NCBI RefSeq assembly: GCF_022825805.1
Contig: NZ_JAJDWC010000087.1
Coordinates: 1-48,207 of the forward strand
From: Phaeobacter sp.
GTDB lineage: Bacteria > Pseudomonadota > Alphaproteobacteria > Rhodobacterales > Rhodobacteraceae
Direction: 5' to 3'
Length of the DNA stretch: 48,207 nucleotides
A model generated the notes under the pieces. The model worked only from the letters and a program-made list of their open reading frames with translations. It ran no database searches and had not been told where the DNA came from. Positions 25,064-34,050 of the stretch are shown here, piece after piece (the stretch's first letter is position 1; each line of letters starts with the position of its first letter). Made by a program: the position numbers and the translations under genes.

Positions 25064-25867
25064 TTAGGGTGCGGCGTTGAACACAAACAGCTGTTCGCCG
25101 TCGATTTGATAGTCATTGATCAGCATTTTTGCTGTGTCCGATACCAGCCAGGCTTCCAATTGTGCCACCAGATCTGCAGGCACATGCGGATGGCGGGCCG
25201 GATTTACCGGGATGAAGGTATATTGATTGAACAGCACCGGATCCCCAGCAAACAGCAGCGTCAAATCACCGGGGTTGGCAAAGTTCAGCCAGCTCGCGCG
25301 ATCTGACAACACATACCCATTCAGACCAGCCGCCGTGTTCAAAGCCGCGCCCATGCCTGCGCCCACGGCGCGGTACCAGCTGCCAAATGTCTCCGGCACC
25401 AGCTGCGCAGAGGCCCAGAGGCTCAGCTCTTTCTTATGGGTGCCGCTGTCGTCGCCGCGGCTGACAAAAACGGGGGTTTCGGCCGCCAGTTTCTGCATGG
25501 CTTCCGCTGCCGACCCCGACGCCGCGACCCCGGCCGGATCCGTCACCGGACCAACAAACACGAAATCATTATACATGATCTCCCGCCGGTGGGCGCCATG
25601 ACCCTCGGCCACAAACGCCTCTTCTGCGGCTTTGGAATGAACCAGAATGGCATCGACGTCACCCGCCTCGCCAAGGCGGATCGCCTGACCGGTACCCACC
25701 ACCAGCAATTGCAGATCCAACCCCAGATCTGCCTGGATCTGCGGCAGCAGAACCTGCGCAAGGCCCGAGTTGTGAAACGACGTTGTAACCGCCATCTTCA
25801 GCTCGGCGGCACTGGCGGCGCCGCCCAGTGCAAGCGCCGCAATCGCCCCACATATAAACCGCATCAT
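25064..25867 (-). CDS. tupA: Tungstate ABC transporter, substrate-binding protein
   Basis: Periplasmic oxyanion-binding protein, 267 residues, with a signal peptide (MMRFICGAIAALALGGAASAAEL). The mature start KMAVTTSFHNSGLAQVLLP carries the Thr/Ser cluster that binds tungstate in TupA proteins. Further family marks are VVGTGQAIRLGEAGDVDAILVHS, MYNDFVFVGPVTDPAGV and SRGDDSGTHKKELSLW. These features point to tungstate rather than molybdate (ModA has a different binding loop). Last gene of the order B-C-A, coupled by ATGA to the ATPase gene. Tungstate would serve enzymes such as tungsten-dependent formate dehydrogenase. Confidence 0.88.
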   Translation of the reverse strand: MMRFICGAIAALALGGAASAAELKMAVTTSFHNSGLAQVLLPQIQADLGLDLQLLVVGTGQAIRLGEAGDVDAILVHSKAAEEAFVAEGHGAHRREIMYNDFVFVGPVTDPAGVAASGSAAEAMQKLAAETPVFVSRGDDSGTHKKELSLWASAQLVPETFGSWYRAVGAGMGAALNTAAGLNGYVLSDRASWLNFANPGDLTLLFAGDPVLFNQYTFIPVNPARHPHVPADLVAQLEAWLVSDTAKMLINDYQIDGEQLFVFNAAP

Positions 25868-26583
25868 TCGACAATATCTCCGTTCAAAAAGGCCCGTGCT
25901 TTGTCATGGGTGGGGCCTGCAAAAAACGCCTCCGCCGGGGCAAATTCAGCCACTTTCCCATGCAGCACAAACAGTATTTCGTCGGCAAGACGGCGAGCCT
26001 GTCCCATGTCATGCGTCGACATGATCAGCCGGGTGCCACCCTTGGCTGCCTCTTGCAGGATGTCTTCGATTTCGCGGGTCGCGCGCCCATCCAAGGCGGC
26101 GCAGGGCTCATCGAGGAACAACACCCGCGGCTTGCGGATCAAAGCCCGCGCCAGCGCCAGTTTCTGCCGTTCACCCCCCGACAAAAGCAGCGCAGATCGC
26201 TGCAGGGCATCCCCGCCCAGGCCGATACGCTCTGCCGAGGCCGCGGCCTCCGCCAGCGCCTGTTTGCGGCCAACACCGTTCAAAGTCAAAGGATAGGCAA
26301 TATTTTCCACCACAGAACGGCGCATCATCACCGGCGTCTGAAACACGAAGGCCTGATGCCGCTGGGCCTGTTCCGTTTCACAATTCCAGCGGATCTGCCC
26401 ACCGGCTAGGCGCAGAATTCCGTGCAGCATTTTCAACAGCGTCGTCTTGCCGGACCCGTTTGGGCCAATCACCAGGGTCGTGCCCGCGCCCTGCAGCGTC
26501 AGATCGACAGGCCCCACCAGTGTCTTGCCGCGACGCCGGACGGATGCGTCTTGCACCGTCAAAGGAAACAGATCCGTCACCAC
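25864..26583 (-). CDS. tupC: Tungstate ABC transporter, ATP-binding protein
   Basis: A 239-residue ABC ATPase that powers the transporter from the cytoplasmic side. Walker A GPNGSGKTTLLK (near 39-50), Q-loop FQTPVMM, signature LSGGERQKLALARAL (near 133-147), Walker B RVLFLDEPCAALD and switch His in MSTHDMGQARRLADE are all present. Two GTG codons in tandem (26583 and 26580) can serve as start; they overlap the permease stop as GTGGTGA. Coupled to tupA by ATGA. Confidence 0.9.
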   Translation of the reverse strand: MVTDLFPLTVQDASVRRRGKTLVGPVDLTLQGAGTTLVIGPNGSGKTTLLKMLHGILRLAGGQIRWNCETEQAQRHQAFVFQTPVMMRRSVVENIAYPLTLNGVGRKQALAEAAASAERIGLGGDALQRSALLLSGGERQKLALARALIRKPRVLFLDEPCAALDGRATREIEDILQEAAKGGTRLIMSTHDMGQARRLADEILFVLHGKVAEFAPAEAFFAGPTHDKARAFLNGDIVE

Positions 26584-27281
26584 CGGCCCTCGCTTTCGGT
26601 TTTGCCCAGCCAGTGGATGGCCAGGTTCACCACGACCGCCAGCGCGATCAGCACAAACCCCAGGCCAAGGGCCATGGCGAAATCACCCTTGCCAGTCTCC
26701 AGCGCGATGGCCGTGGTCAGAACCCGGGTGGCGTGATCGATGTTGCCACCGACAATCATGATGGCCCCAACTTCTCCGATGGCGCGGCCAAACCCCGCCA
26801 GAGCCGCCGTCAACAAGGCCCGACGCCCATCCCAAAGCAGGGTGCAGATGCGCTGCACCTGACTGGCATTCAACGAAATCAGCAAATCATGATAATCGCT
26901 CCACAGATCCCGCAGGGATTGATGCGCGATTGAGGCAACCAGCGGCACGATAATGATGACCTGCGCGATGATCATCGCGGTCGGTGTGAACAACAGGCCA
27001 AGCACCCCAAACGGCCCCGCCCGCGACAGCATGACATAGACCACAAGCCCCACCACAACTGGCGGCAGGCCCATCAGAGCGTTCAGAATGGCAATGGTGG
27101 CCCGGCGCAGGCGGAACCGGCGCACGGCCAACAGGGCCGCCAGCGGCAGCGCGATCAGGCAAGCCACGAGCAAAGCCGTCAGCGTGACCCGCAGCGAGCG
27201 CAGCGTGATCTCCACCAGATCCGCATCCAGTGTCAGCAGCAACCAGGCCGCTTGCAGCAATCCATCCCATAGATCAGACAT
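26577..27281 (-). CDS. tupB: Tungstate ABC transporter, permease
   Basis: A 234-residue inner-membrane permease with about five or six spans and the cytoplasmic EAA-like loop AALAGFGRAIGEVGAIMIVGGNI (near 165-187) that contacts the ATPase. It also has the GLPPVVVGLVVYVMLSRAGPFG segment typical of TupB and related permeases. The start is the ATG at 27281 (MSDLWDG), with AAAGGAG 14 bases upstream directly behind a hairpin (27301-27349). First gene of the operon, an order (B-C-A) that differs from the common tupA-tupB-tupC. Confidence 0.88.
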   Translation of the reverse strand: MSDLWDGLLQAAWLLLTLDADLVEITLRSLRVTLTALLVACLIALPLAALLAVRRFRLRRATIAILNALMGLPPVVVGLVVYVMLSRAGPFGVLGLLFTPTAMIIAQVIIIVPLVASIAHQSLRDLWSDYHDLLISLNASQVQRICTLLWDGRRALLTAALAGFGRAIGEVGAIMIVGGNIDHATRVLTTAIALETGKGDFAMALGLGFVLIALAVVVNLAIHWLGKTESEGRW

Positions 27282-27300
27282 GTGACCCGGCCATTCTCCT

Positions 27301-27349
27301 TTTGGACAGAACCGCCAGCGTTCCGGCAGCTGTCTCCGTCCTGTCCAAA
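27301..27349 (-). promoter_or_regulatory. Structured leader hairpin before tupB
   Basis: TTTGGACAG (27301-27309) and CTGTCCAAA (27341-27349) are perfect 9-base inverted arms. On the transcribed minus strand the 31-base interior holds a second short stem (GCCGG-AACG-CTGGC). The 3' arm ends directly at the AGGAG ribosome site of tupB. It may be a cis-acting RNA that controls ribosome access, or a DNA operator. The remaining bases between tupB and nadA (27350-27680) show no gene; a small GGCAC-CAAA-GTGCC hairpin lies at 27639-27652 just before nadA. Confidence 0.45.
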
Positions 27350-27680
27350 CCATATTCAGCGCGGACCCAGAAGTCGAAAATGCACCGCGCGTTCAAAAAC
27401 CGCAGCCTGTTTCAACCTATCGCCCGCCGGTAATACTGCCCAATTCGAACGACACCCTGCAACGGCCAGATCCGTTTTGGAGCCCTGCGCCCCGGTCAAA
27501 TCGCTGGGCGGTCCCAGCAGTTTCAGAATTGTTATCGCCACCATGAACCCGCCCGGAGAATTCTGGGTGTTTTTCCGGCAAAACAGGTATTTGGCAGTCC
27601 CATTTGCTTGCGTGCGATATTTGAACATGAAACAACACGGCACCAAAGTGCCATAACAGCCGCAGCTTTGAGGAAATGCC

Positions 27681-28733
27681 ATGTTCGATCTGCAAACCAT
27701 GCGCGATCAACTCGCCAACCACTACGACCTTGCCCCCAATCCGGACCTCGCTGCGGCCATGTCTGACACCTATGATCAGATGAAGCGCGTTGTCAGTCCG
27801 ATTGATTGGGCCACCTATGCGCCTTATGTCGCCGCCATCCAGCGCCTGAAAGCAGAACGCAACGCGGTGATCCTGGCCCACAACTATATGACCCCAGAAA
27901 TCTATCACGGGGTTGCCGATGTGGTGGGCGACAGCCTGCAGCTGGCCATCGAAGCGGCCAAGGTAGAGGCGGATGTGATCGTGCAATGCGGCGTTCACTT
28001 CATGGCCGAGACATCAAAAATCCTCAGCCCGGACAAAACCGTGCTGATGCCGGATATGGAGGCAGGCTGCTCGCTTGCGGAATCCATCACCGCCGAGGGC
28101 ATTTCCGAAATGCGCGCAAAATACCCCGGCGCGCCTGTGGTGACCTATGTGAACACCACCGCCGAGGTCAAAGCCGCCTCTGACATCTGCTGCACCTCCT
28201 CCAATGCGGCGCAAATCGTTGCCGCGCTGGACAGCGACACCATCATCATGACGCCGGACCAGTATCTGGCGCAAAACATCGCCCAGCAGGTGCCACAGAA
28301 AAACATCGTCTGGTGGGAAGGCTCCTGCATCGTGCACGAGCAATATACTGCCAAGGATCTGCGCGATTTCCGCGAGTGGAACCCCGATACGCGCCTCATC
28401 GCTCATCCCGAATGCCCGCCAGAGGTGGTCAACGAAGCGGATTTCAGCGGCTCGACCAGCGGCATCATCAAATATGTCACGGATGAGAAGCCGGAAAAGG
28501 CACTGCTGATCACCGAATGTTCGATGGCCTCCAATATCGCGGATGCCTTGCCGGAGGTGGATTTTGTCGGCCCCTGCAACATGTGCCCCTATATGAAGAT
28601 GATTACACTGGAAAAAATCCTCTTCTCGCTGCACACCATGAGCGAACCCGTTGAAGTCGATCCGAAGGTCGCCGAAGGCGCCCGCGTGGCGGTGCAACGG
28701 ATGATCGATCTCAGCCGCAAACTGGGTATCTGA
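27681..28733 (+). CDS. nadA: Quinolinate synthase
   Basis: Condenses iminoaspartate with dihydroxyacetone phosphate to quinolinate in de novo NAD synthesis, 350 residues. The [4Fe-4S] cluster ligands are visible in VQCGVHFMAETSKIL (near 108), DICCTSSNA (near 172) and GPCNMCPYM (near 295). The substrate-binding HNYMTPEIYH, MPDMEAGCSLAES and ECSMASNIADALPE motifs are also present. Start ATG at 27681 with a GAGGAAA ribosome site. First of three nad genes. The interval before it is the promoter region shared with the divergent tup operon. Confidence 0.95.
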   Translation: MFDLQTMRDQLANHYDLAPNPDLAAAMSDTYDQMKRVVSPIDWATYAPYVAAIQRLKAERNAVILAHNYMTPEIYHGVADVVGDSLQLAIEAAKVEADVIVQCGVHFMAETSKILSPDKTVLMPDMEAGCSLAESITAEGISEMRAKYPGAPVVTYVNTTAEVKAASDICCTSSNAAQIVAALDSDTIIMTPDQYLAQNIAQQVPQKNIVWWEGSCIVHEQYTAKDLRDFREWNPDTRLIAHPECPPEVVNEADFSGSTSGIIKYVTDEKPEKALLITECSMASNIADALPEVDFVGPCNMCPYMKMITLEKILFSLHTMSEPVEVDPKVAEGARVAVQRMIDLSRKLGI

Positions 28734-28805
28734 ACAGTGAACCGTCCCGGCGCAACAGACAGGCTCCAGCAGAGCAATTCGCCCGGGACGTCCTCCGCGC
28801 AGGAC

Positions 28806-30416
28806 ATGACCAAGCCACATCCATCCTGCGAAACCACCCACAACACCCATCGGGTCGTGATTGTGGGTGCGGGCATGGCCGCGCTTTATGCGGCGCTGGA
28901 ATTGGCGCCGCGCCCTGTGCTGATGATCTCCCCCGAACCGCTTGGCGAGGGGGCCAGCTCGGCCTGGGCGCAAGGCGGAATCGCTGCGGCGATGGATCAG
29001 GCCGACAGCCCTGCTGCCCACGCCCGCGACACGCAGCGCGCAGGCGCCGGAACAGTCGCCGCTGAGGTCGCGGCCATGGTCACGCGCCTCGCCCGCGACC
29101 ATGTTCATGAGCTGACAGATCTGGGCACCCCATTTGATCGCACCCCTGATGGTGGCTTTGTCATGAGCCGCGAAGCCGCACATTCCATGGCGCGCGTCGT
29201 GCGGGTCAAGGGCGATCAGGCGGGCAAGCAGATCATGGAAACCCTGATCGCAGCGGTCCGCGCCACCCCATCTGTTCAGGTTTTGGAGGGCACGCAAGCC
29301 GTGCGGCTGGAGGTCTGCGAGGGGGCCGCCACCGGGGTCTGGATCAGCCCAGCCACCGGCGGGTGCGCCCCACAGCTGCTGCGCGCCCCGGCTATTTTGC
29401 TGGCCGGTGGCGGATCTGGCGGTCTTTTTGCCCACACCACCAATCCGCCGCGCATCCGTGGCCAGGTCATCGGTCTGGCTGCCCGAGCAGGCGCATTGAT
29501 TGCCGATCCGGAATTCGTCCAGTTTCACCCAACCGCCTTTGACATTGGCGAGGATCCCGCCCCCCTGGCAACCGAGGCGCTGCGCGGTGATGGTGCGATC
29601 TTGATCAACGCCAATGGCGACCGCTTCATGCAGAGCGTGCATCCCGACGGCGAATTGGCCCCAAGGGATATCGTCGCCCGCGCCATTTTTGCCGAAACAC
29701 AGGCTGGACGACGGCCAATGCTCGACACCCGAGCGGCGCTCGGTGCAGAGGTCATCAGTCGGTTTCCGACCGTTGCAGAAACCTGCGCACGGGCGGGCAT
29801 CGACCCGGTGGCAGAGCCGATCCCAATCGCGGTCGCAGCCCACTATCATATGGGCGGGATCGACACCGATGTGCAGGGTCGGTCAAGCCTCGATCAGCTG
29901 TGGGTCTGCGGCGAAGCAGCCTCAACCGGATTGCACGGGGCCAACCGTCTGGCTTCCAACGGGTTGCTGGAGGCACTGGTTTACGCCCGCAACGCTGCCA
30001 CCGATATCGCACAACAGCTGGCCCAAACCGCCGCAGATCCCACCGCCGCAACGTCTGATCTGCAGCTGTCCTTTGACGCCAGCCCCCTAACCGCCACCGC
30101 GCCGGCCAGTGCAATCGCCAAGCTGCGCGAGACGATGACCGCCCATGTCGGCGTGCGCCGCGATGACGCCGGGCTCAAAAGCGCGCTGGCCACCATTGAA
30201 ACCCTGCTGGCACAGCATGGCGACGACGAAAGCTTCGCCAATATGTGCGCCACCGCCACGCTGATTGCCGCCGCCGCACTGCAACGGCGCGAAAGCCGCG
30301 GTGGGCATTTCCGCGACGACTGCCCTGCCTCTGATCCGAACCAGGCCCATCGCACCCACATCACCTTGACACAGGCCTGCGCAATCCGCGCCGAGGCCGC
30401 ACAGGAACTGACATGA
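28806..30416 (+). CDS. nadB: L-aspartate oxidase
   Basis: FAD enzyme that oxidises L-aspartate to iminoaspartate for NadA, 536 residues. FAD site RVVIVGAGMAALYAALELA (near 16-34), SSAWAQGGIAAAMD, the active-site-region HSMARVVRVKGDQAGKQIM, EFVQFHPTAF and HYHMGGIDTDVQGRSSLDQLWVCGEAASTGLHGANRLASNGLLEALV in blocks typical of the succinate-dehydrogenase/fumarate-reductase superfamily. I choose the ATG at 28806, with AGGAC just before it, over a GTG at 28737 that adds 23 unrelated residues. Coupled to nadC by ATGA. Confidence 0.93.
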   Translation: MTKPHPSCETTHNTHRVVIVGAGMAALYAALELAPRPVLMISPEPLGEGASSAWAQGGIAAAMDQADSPAAHARDTQRAGAGTVAAEVAAMVTRLARDHVHELTDLGTPFDRTPDGGFVMSREAAHSMARVVRVKGDQAGKQIMETLIAAVRATPSVQVLEGTQAVRLEVCEGAATGVWISPATGGCAPQLLRAPAILLAGGGSGGLFAHTTNPPRIRGQVIGLAARAGALIADPEFVQFHPTAFDIGEDPAPLATEALRGDGAILINANGDRFMQSVHPDGELAPRDIVARAIFAETQAGRRPMLDTRAALGAEVISRFPTVAETCARAGIDPVAEPIPIAVAAHYHMGGIDTDVQGRSSLDQLWVCGEAASTGLHGANRLASNGLLEALVYARNAATDIAQQLAQTAADPTAATSDLQLSFDASPLTATAPASAIAKLRETMTAHVGVRRDDAGLKSALATIETLLAQHGDDESFANMCATATLIAAAALQRRESRGGHFRDDCPASDPNQAHRTHITLTQACAIRAEAAQELT

Positions 30417-31267
30417 CACCGTCCTTTGCCACTCTGCCCGATCTCATCGTTGAACCGCTGGTCCGCGCGGCCCTGCTGGAAGATCTCGGCCAAAGTGGCG
30501 ACATCACCACCCGAGCGGTGATCCCTGCGGGCACCACCTATCAGGCGCGGCTCAATGCGCGCGACGCCGGTGTCGTATCGGGGATGCAGATCGCGCGGAT
30601 CGCCTTTCATCTGGTGGATCCGACCCTGCACATCGAAACGCAACTGCAGGATGGCAGCCCCTGCACCCCAGGGCAGACGCTGATGACCATTTCAGGGTCC
30701 GCGGCCTCGATCCTGTCAGGCGAACGGGTGGCCCTGAACTTTGCCGGGCGGATGTCCGGGATTGCCAGCCTCACCCAGAGCTTTGTGGCAGAGACCAAAG
30801 GCACCCAGACTCGCATCACCTGCACCCGCAAAACCACTCCGGGCCTGCGTATGGTCGAAAAACAGGCAGTCCTGCATGGCGGTGGCTACAACCACCGTTA
30901 CGGGCTGTCCGATGCGATCCTGATCAAGGACAACCACATTGCTGCTGCGGGCGGCATTGCTGCTGTGCTGCAGGCGGCAAAGACCAATGTCAGCCATATG
31001 ATGAAGATCGAAATCGAGGTCGACACCCTCGCCCAGTTGGAGGAGGTCCTGGCCAGCGGTGGCGCTGATGTTGTGCTCTTGGACAATATGGACACCGCAA
31101 CGCTGAGCGAGGCCGTTGCCATGGCCAGAGGTCAGGTCGTGACCGAAGCCTCTGGAAACATGCGGCTGGATCGGATCGCAGAAGTGGCGGCGACCGGCGT
31201 CGATTATATCTCCAGCGGTGCGCTGACCCATTCGGTGCAGACTTTGGATCTGGGTCTCGATTTCTGA
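30413..31267 (+). CDS. nadC: Nicotinate-nucleotide pyrophosphorylase (carboxylating)
   Basis: Converts quinolinate and phosphoribosyl pyrophosphate to nicotinate mononucleotide, third step of the pathway, 284 residues. Marks: EDLGQSGDITTRAVIP (near 23-38), ERVALNFAGRMSGIASLTQSFV, TRKTTPGLRMVEKQAVLHGGGYNHRYGLSDAILIKDNHI (the Arg/Lys/His-rich active site, near 138-175) and EASGNMRLDRIAEVAATGVDYISSGALTHS. Last gene of nadABC. Confidence 0.95.
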   Translation: MTPSFATLPDLIVEPLVRAALLEDLGQSGDITTRAVIPAGTTYQARLNARDAGVVSGMQIARIAFHLVDPTLHIETQLQDGSPCTPGQTLMTISGSAASILSGERVALNFAGRMSGIASLTQSFVAETKGTQTRITCTRKTTPGLRMVEKQAVLHGGGYNHRYGLSDAILIKDNHIAAAGGIAAVLQAAKTNVSHMMKIEIEVDTLAQLEEVLASGGADVVLLDNMDTATLSEAVAMARGQVVTEASGNMRLDRIAEVAATGVDYISSGALTHSVQTLDLGLDF

Positions 31268-31273
31268 GCGCTC

Positions 31274-31344
31274 TGGCGCCTGTTAGCACGCAGACAGTAG
31301 CAACCAGGCGCCAAAGCCAGCCGATGATGGCTTTGATCGCCCAC
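31274..31344. terminator. Double hairpin between nadC and the glycosyltransferase operon
   Basis: Two stems lie between the convergent genes. TGGCGCCTG (31274-31282) pairs with CAGGCGCCA (31315-31323), and AAAGCCA (31323-31329) pairs with TGGCTTT (31338-31344). The second has A and T ends that suit termination in both directions. Confidence 0.6.
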
Positions 31345-31376
31345 GCGCTGTTGCCGCGCAGGCGACCACCAAACAA

Positions 31377-32849
31377 TCAGCCACCGGCAGGAATGTTGTC
31401 TGCCCCTTCGCGAATTGGATCGGCAGACAGCAGCACCACGCTCATCCCATCGAGATTACGCACCTGATACTCGGGACCAGCCGCACCTTGCTGCATCGCC
31501 TCCGGCACCACGGCGCAAGCGGCCGCGTCCAGCGCACACATCACAACCTCGCGACCCGTCAATTGGGTCAAGCGGAACGCAACCGCCAAATCATGTTGCA
31601 GCCCGGATTTTTCCCCGGACGGCAGCGACAGATAGGTGCCCGTCACATAGATCGGCCCTTCTGTCGGTGTGATCTGCGCCGCCATGGCGCGGCTGTCAGC
31701 CTGCCAGGCGGTGACATCCCGGCTCTGCAGCACGCTGAACGCCACATAGATCAGCGCCACAAAAGCCAGGAGGTTGCGGCCAAGCCGTTCACCCGTCGCG
31801 CTGCGTTGCGCCATCAGCTGTGAAAACACACCCAAAACAACGGCATAGTACAGCCAGACAAAACCAGACACCCGCGCGGGCAGAATGATCCCGGTCTTGA
31901 TGGTTTGAACAAAAATCAATCCCAGTCCCAACAGGATCCCAGCCACAGGGTAGATCGCGCGCCACCGGTCGTCCTGTCCCATCACCCGCAGCGCCCAGGC
32001 AAACAGCACCAGCTGAAACACGGTCAATGGCAGGAAATGAAAGGACATCAGCGATGCCGAAACGACAAGGAACGAGCCGATCATGCCCATATTGGTCAGC
32101 AGGCTCTCCAGGTCATGGGCCGGGTTGGGCACCCGCCACTCCGCCATCGGAACGCCAAAGACGCCATGGAACACATAGTTCAGCGTGTAAATCGAGGCCA
32201 TCGCCAGGGCAAAACACAGGATGAACAGACCAAGCAGCTGCGCCAAATCCCGTGCAGACCGCTGGGTGTCCGCCCGTGTCAGGCAAAAGGCCAGCAGGAA
32301 AAACGGAAAAGTCGTGTAGGCCATCAACGCCAGCGGCACAAAGGGCACCAGCAACCAGCGGCAGGTACGATCTGACAGCTGCGTTGTGGCCAGCGCATAG
32401 ATGGCCAGAACTGCCATGCCGGGAATAAGTGTGTTGAACCACAGGGCAATCAACAACGACGGTGCCGACAGACCGGCAATCAGGGCCACAGCCCCCTTGC
32501 GCCACAGCTCGGCCTGCGCCCCCAGCGCATTATGCGCCAGACAGCCCAGCACAATCGCCCAAAGCCCATTATAGATGAGATAATTGACCCAGCTGGGCAG
32601 CAACAGCTCCCGCATGTGCCACAGATAATTGAGCCAACGCCCCTCTGTCAGGGTTTTGACATAGTAGGTCTCTGCATCGCCAAACAACGCCGGATAGTCA
32701 TCATGGCGGATCAGCGGGTCGGGCAGATGAAAGGCCGCTGCAACCAGCAGACCCACAAAGGCCACTGCAATGGTTGCCAGCAAAGCCACCGCAGCGCGGG
32801 GCTCTGACCGATTGGCCAAGGCAGCAGGATCAGCGGCCACAGATGTCAT
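31377..32849 (-). CDS. Multi-pass membrane protein, GtrII-like glycosyltransferase
   Basis: A 490-residue membrane protein with about ten to eleven spans, first at residues 20-42. Following the first span is LPDPLIRHDDYPALFGDAETYYVKTLTEGRWLNYLWHM, in which Asp residues and the GRW motif stand where GtrII-type glucosyltransferases have their periplasmic catalytic loop. The C-terminal 100 residues form a soluble domain. Together with GtrA and GtrB upstream it fits the three-part Gtr system, in which GtrB loads a sugar on undecaprenyl phosphate, GtrA flips it and the third protein transfers it to a surface glycan. The acceptor is unknown. The ATG at 32849 overlaps the methyltransferase stop (ATGA). 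Family call is from pattern, not a strict motif. Confidence 0.7.
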   Translation of the reverse strand: MTSVAADPAALANRSEPRAAVALLATIAVAFVGLLVAAAFHLPDPLIRHDDYPALFGDAETYYVKTLTEGRWLNYLWHMRELLLPSWVNYLIYNGLWAIVLGCLAHNALGAQAELWRKGAVALIAGLSAPSLLIALWFNTLIPGMAVLAIYALATTQLSDRTCRWLLVPFVPLALMAYTTFPFFLLAFCLTRADTQRSARDLAQLLGLFILCFALAMASIYTLNYVFHGVFGVPMAEWRVPNPAHDLESLLTNMGMIGSFLVVSASLMSFHFLPLTVFQLVLFAWALRVMGQDDRWRAIYPVAGILLGLGLIFVQTIKTGIILPARVSGFVWLYYAVVLGVFSQLMAQRSATGERLGRNLLAFVALIYVAFSVLQSRDVTAWQADSRAMAAQITPTEGPIYVTGTYLSLPSGEKSGLQHDLAVAFRLTQLTGREVVMCALDAAACAVVPEAMQQGAAGPEYQVRNLDGMSVVLLSADPIREGADNIPAGG

Positions 32850-33631
32850 GATTTCACGCCCTGCGCCGCTGTCGTGGTCTGCCCCGCATGGCGGGCCTGG
32901 CGCGCAATCACGGCGGCGCGCGCCTGCGCGATCTTGGTCACCATCGGCCGCGGCATCAGGGACACAATCCCACGCCGCAGACGCCAACCCAGACTGCCGG
33001 CCAATGGCACCGGCTGGCCCGCGGCCAGTTCGCTCGCCAAGACCTCTTGCGGCAGCCCATCGCGACCAGCATCGTTCACATACAAAACAGTGTTATAGCG
33101 ATACCACGGCTCCACCCCATCAGCGGTTTTCAGAGCCGGGCGCACGCAATCAAAGGCCCGGTAGCCACGCTGTGCAAACAGATCTTGCCAGAACGACAAC
33201 GGCTGTTCGTTGATGTGGAACTCCCCGCCCTGCCCCGGCACCGCCGCCGAAAACAGAACCCGATCAGCGTGGCGCGTCAGCCCCTCCACCAATTTGACCG
33301 AAGCCGCCTGCGGCAAATGCTCCCCGACCTCCAGGCTTTGGGCCAGATCAAACCGCCGCCCAAGATCAAAATCCTGAGTGAGATCCGCAGGATGGAACTG
33401 CGATGGCGCAATCGCCAGGCGTGAGCGATCAACATAGTCGCCGTCGACCCCGGCGATATCCTCGACCCCGGCCTTGGCCCATTCGCTGAGCCAAACCCCG
33501 CGACCACTGCCAAGATCCAAGACGCTTTGCGCCCCCAACCAGGGCTGCACGGCGGCGATCAACGCCTGTGCTGAACTGCGGGCTCCGGTATCGATATAGT
33601 CGTAGAATTCATTCGAATAGACATGCGACAT
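32846..33631 (-). CDS. SAM-dependent methyltransferase
   Basis: A 261-residue class I methyltransferase. SAM site VLDLGSGRGVWLSEWAKAG (near 38-56), acidic loop GVDGDYVDR, and the post-motif FDLAQSLEVGEHLP (near 93-107). The C-terminal 60 residues are basic and probably membrane-near. The ATG at 33631 has AGGAG nine bases upstream; the open frame extends to 34249 only as shadow of gtrA and gtrB. It sits between gtrA and the membrane glycosyltransferase, so it probably methylates a sugar of the same glycan or its lipid-linked precursor (inference). Confidence 0.82.
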   Translation of the reverse strand: MSHVYSNEFYDYIDTGARSSAQALIAAVQPWLGAQSVLDLGSGRGVWLSEWAKAGVEDIAGVDGDYVDRSRLAIAPSQFHPADLTQDFDLGRRFDLAQSLEVGEHLPQAASVKLVEGLTRHADRVLFSAAVPGQGGEFHINEQPLSFWQDLFAQRGYRAFDCVRPALKTADGVEPWYRYNTVLYVNDAGRDGLPQEVLASELAAGQPVPLAGSLGWRLRRGIVSLMPRPMVTKIAQARAAVIARQARHAGQTTTAAQGVKS

Positions 33632-33648
33632 GACTGCCTGCTCCTGTT

Positions 33649-34050
33649 TTACGCGCCGACACCGGCGTAAACCCAAAGACGAAAAAAGAGATAATTCTGC
33701 ACCGGCAGCAGCACGGCGGCGCTGCCCGCTGCCAGCCATGGTGACCAGCCCAGCGCGGGTGCGATCAGCCCGGTCAGCACCGCAGAGGTGACAAAGCCCA
33801 GACAAATGGTGAGCACAAACCGCAGCGCCTGGCGCGGCGCCACCAGATTTTGGCGAAAGGTCCAGGCGGTCTGCCCGATGTATTGCACCAGAATCGCCAG
33901 ACCGAAAGCCAGCGCATTGGCCAACCAAACATCCAGCCCCTGGCCCAGAAAGCCAACATAAAGAAGGACATACAACCCAGCCACGCCAACCCCGACGCAG
34001 GCAAAACGCAGCAGATGCGCCGGGTCCTTGTCCAGCAACCAGGCGATCAT
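33649..34050 (-). CDS. gtrA: GtrA-family membrane protein
   Basis: A 133-residue protein with four membrane spans (FACVGVGVAGLYVLLYVGFLG, LANALAFGLAILVQYIGQTAWTF, FVLTICLGFVTSAVLTGLIA, AAGSAAVLLPVQNYLFFRLWVY). This is the GtrA pattern, including the Q-Y/W-TF end of the second span and the N-[YF]-x2-xRxWVF-like end. GtrA is thought to flip undecaprenyl-phosphate sugars. The ATG at 34050 is coupled to gtrB by ATGA. Confidence 0.85.
   Translation of the reverse strand: MIAWLLDKDPAHLLRFACVGVGVAGLYVLLYVGFLGQGLDVWLANALAFGLAILVQYIGQTAWTFRQNLVAPRQALRFVLTICLGFVTSAVLTGLIAPALGWSPWLAAGSAAVLLPVQNYLFFRLWVYAGVGA

Noticed and set aside
27301..27349. Assignment of the tup leader to the known Moco riboswitch class
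   Set aside because: I could not match the conserved Moco RNA core; only a generic nested hairpin is visible.
28014..29849. 611-codon minus-strand open frame across nadA and nadB
   Set aside because: Spans two clear enzymes on the plus strand; His/Gly/Arg-rich shadow composition.
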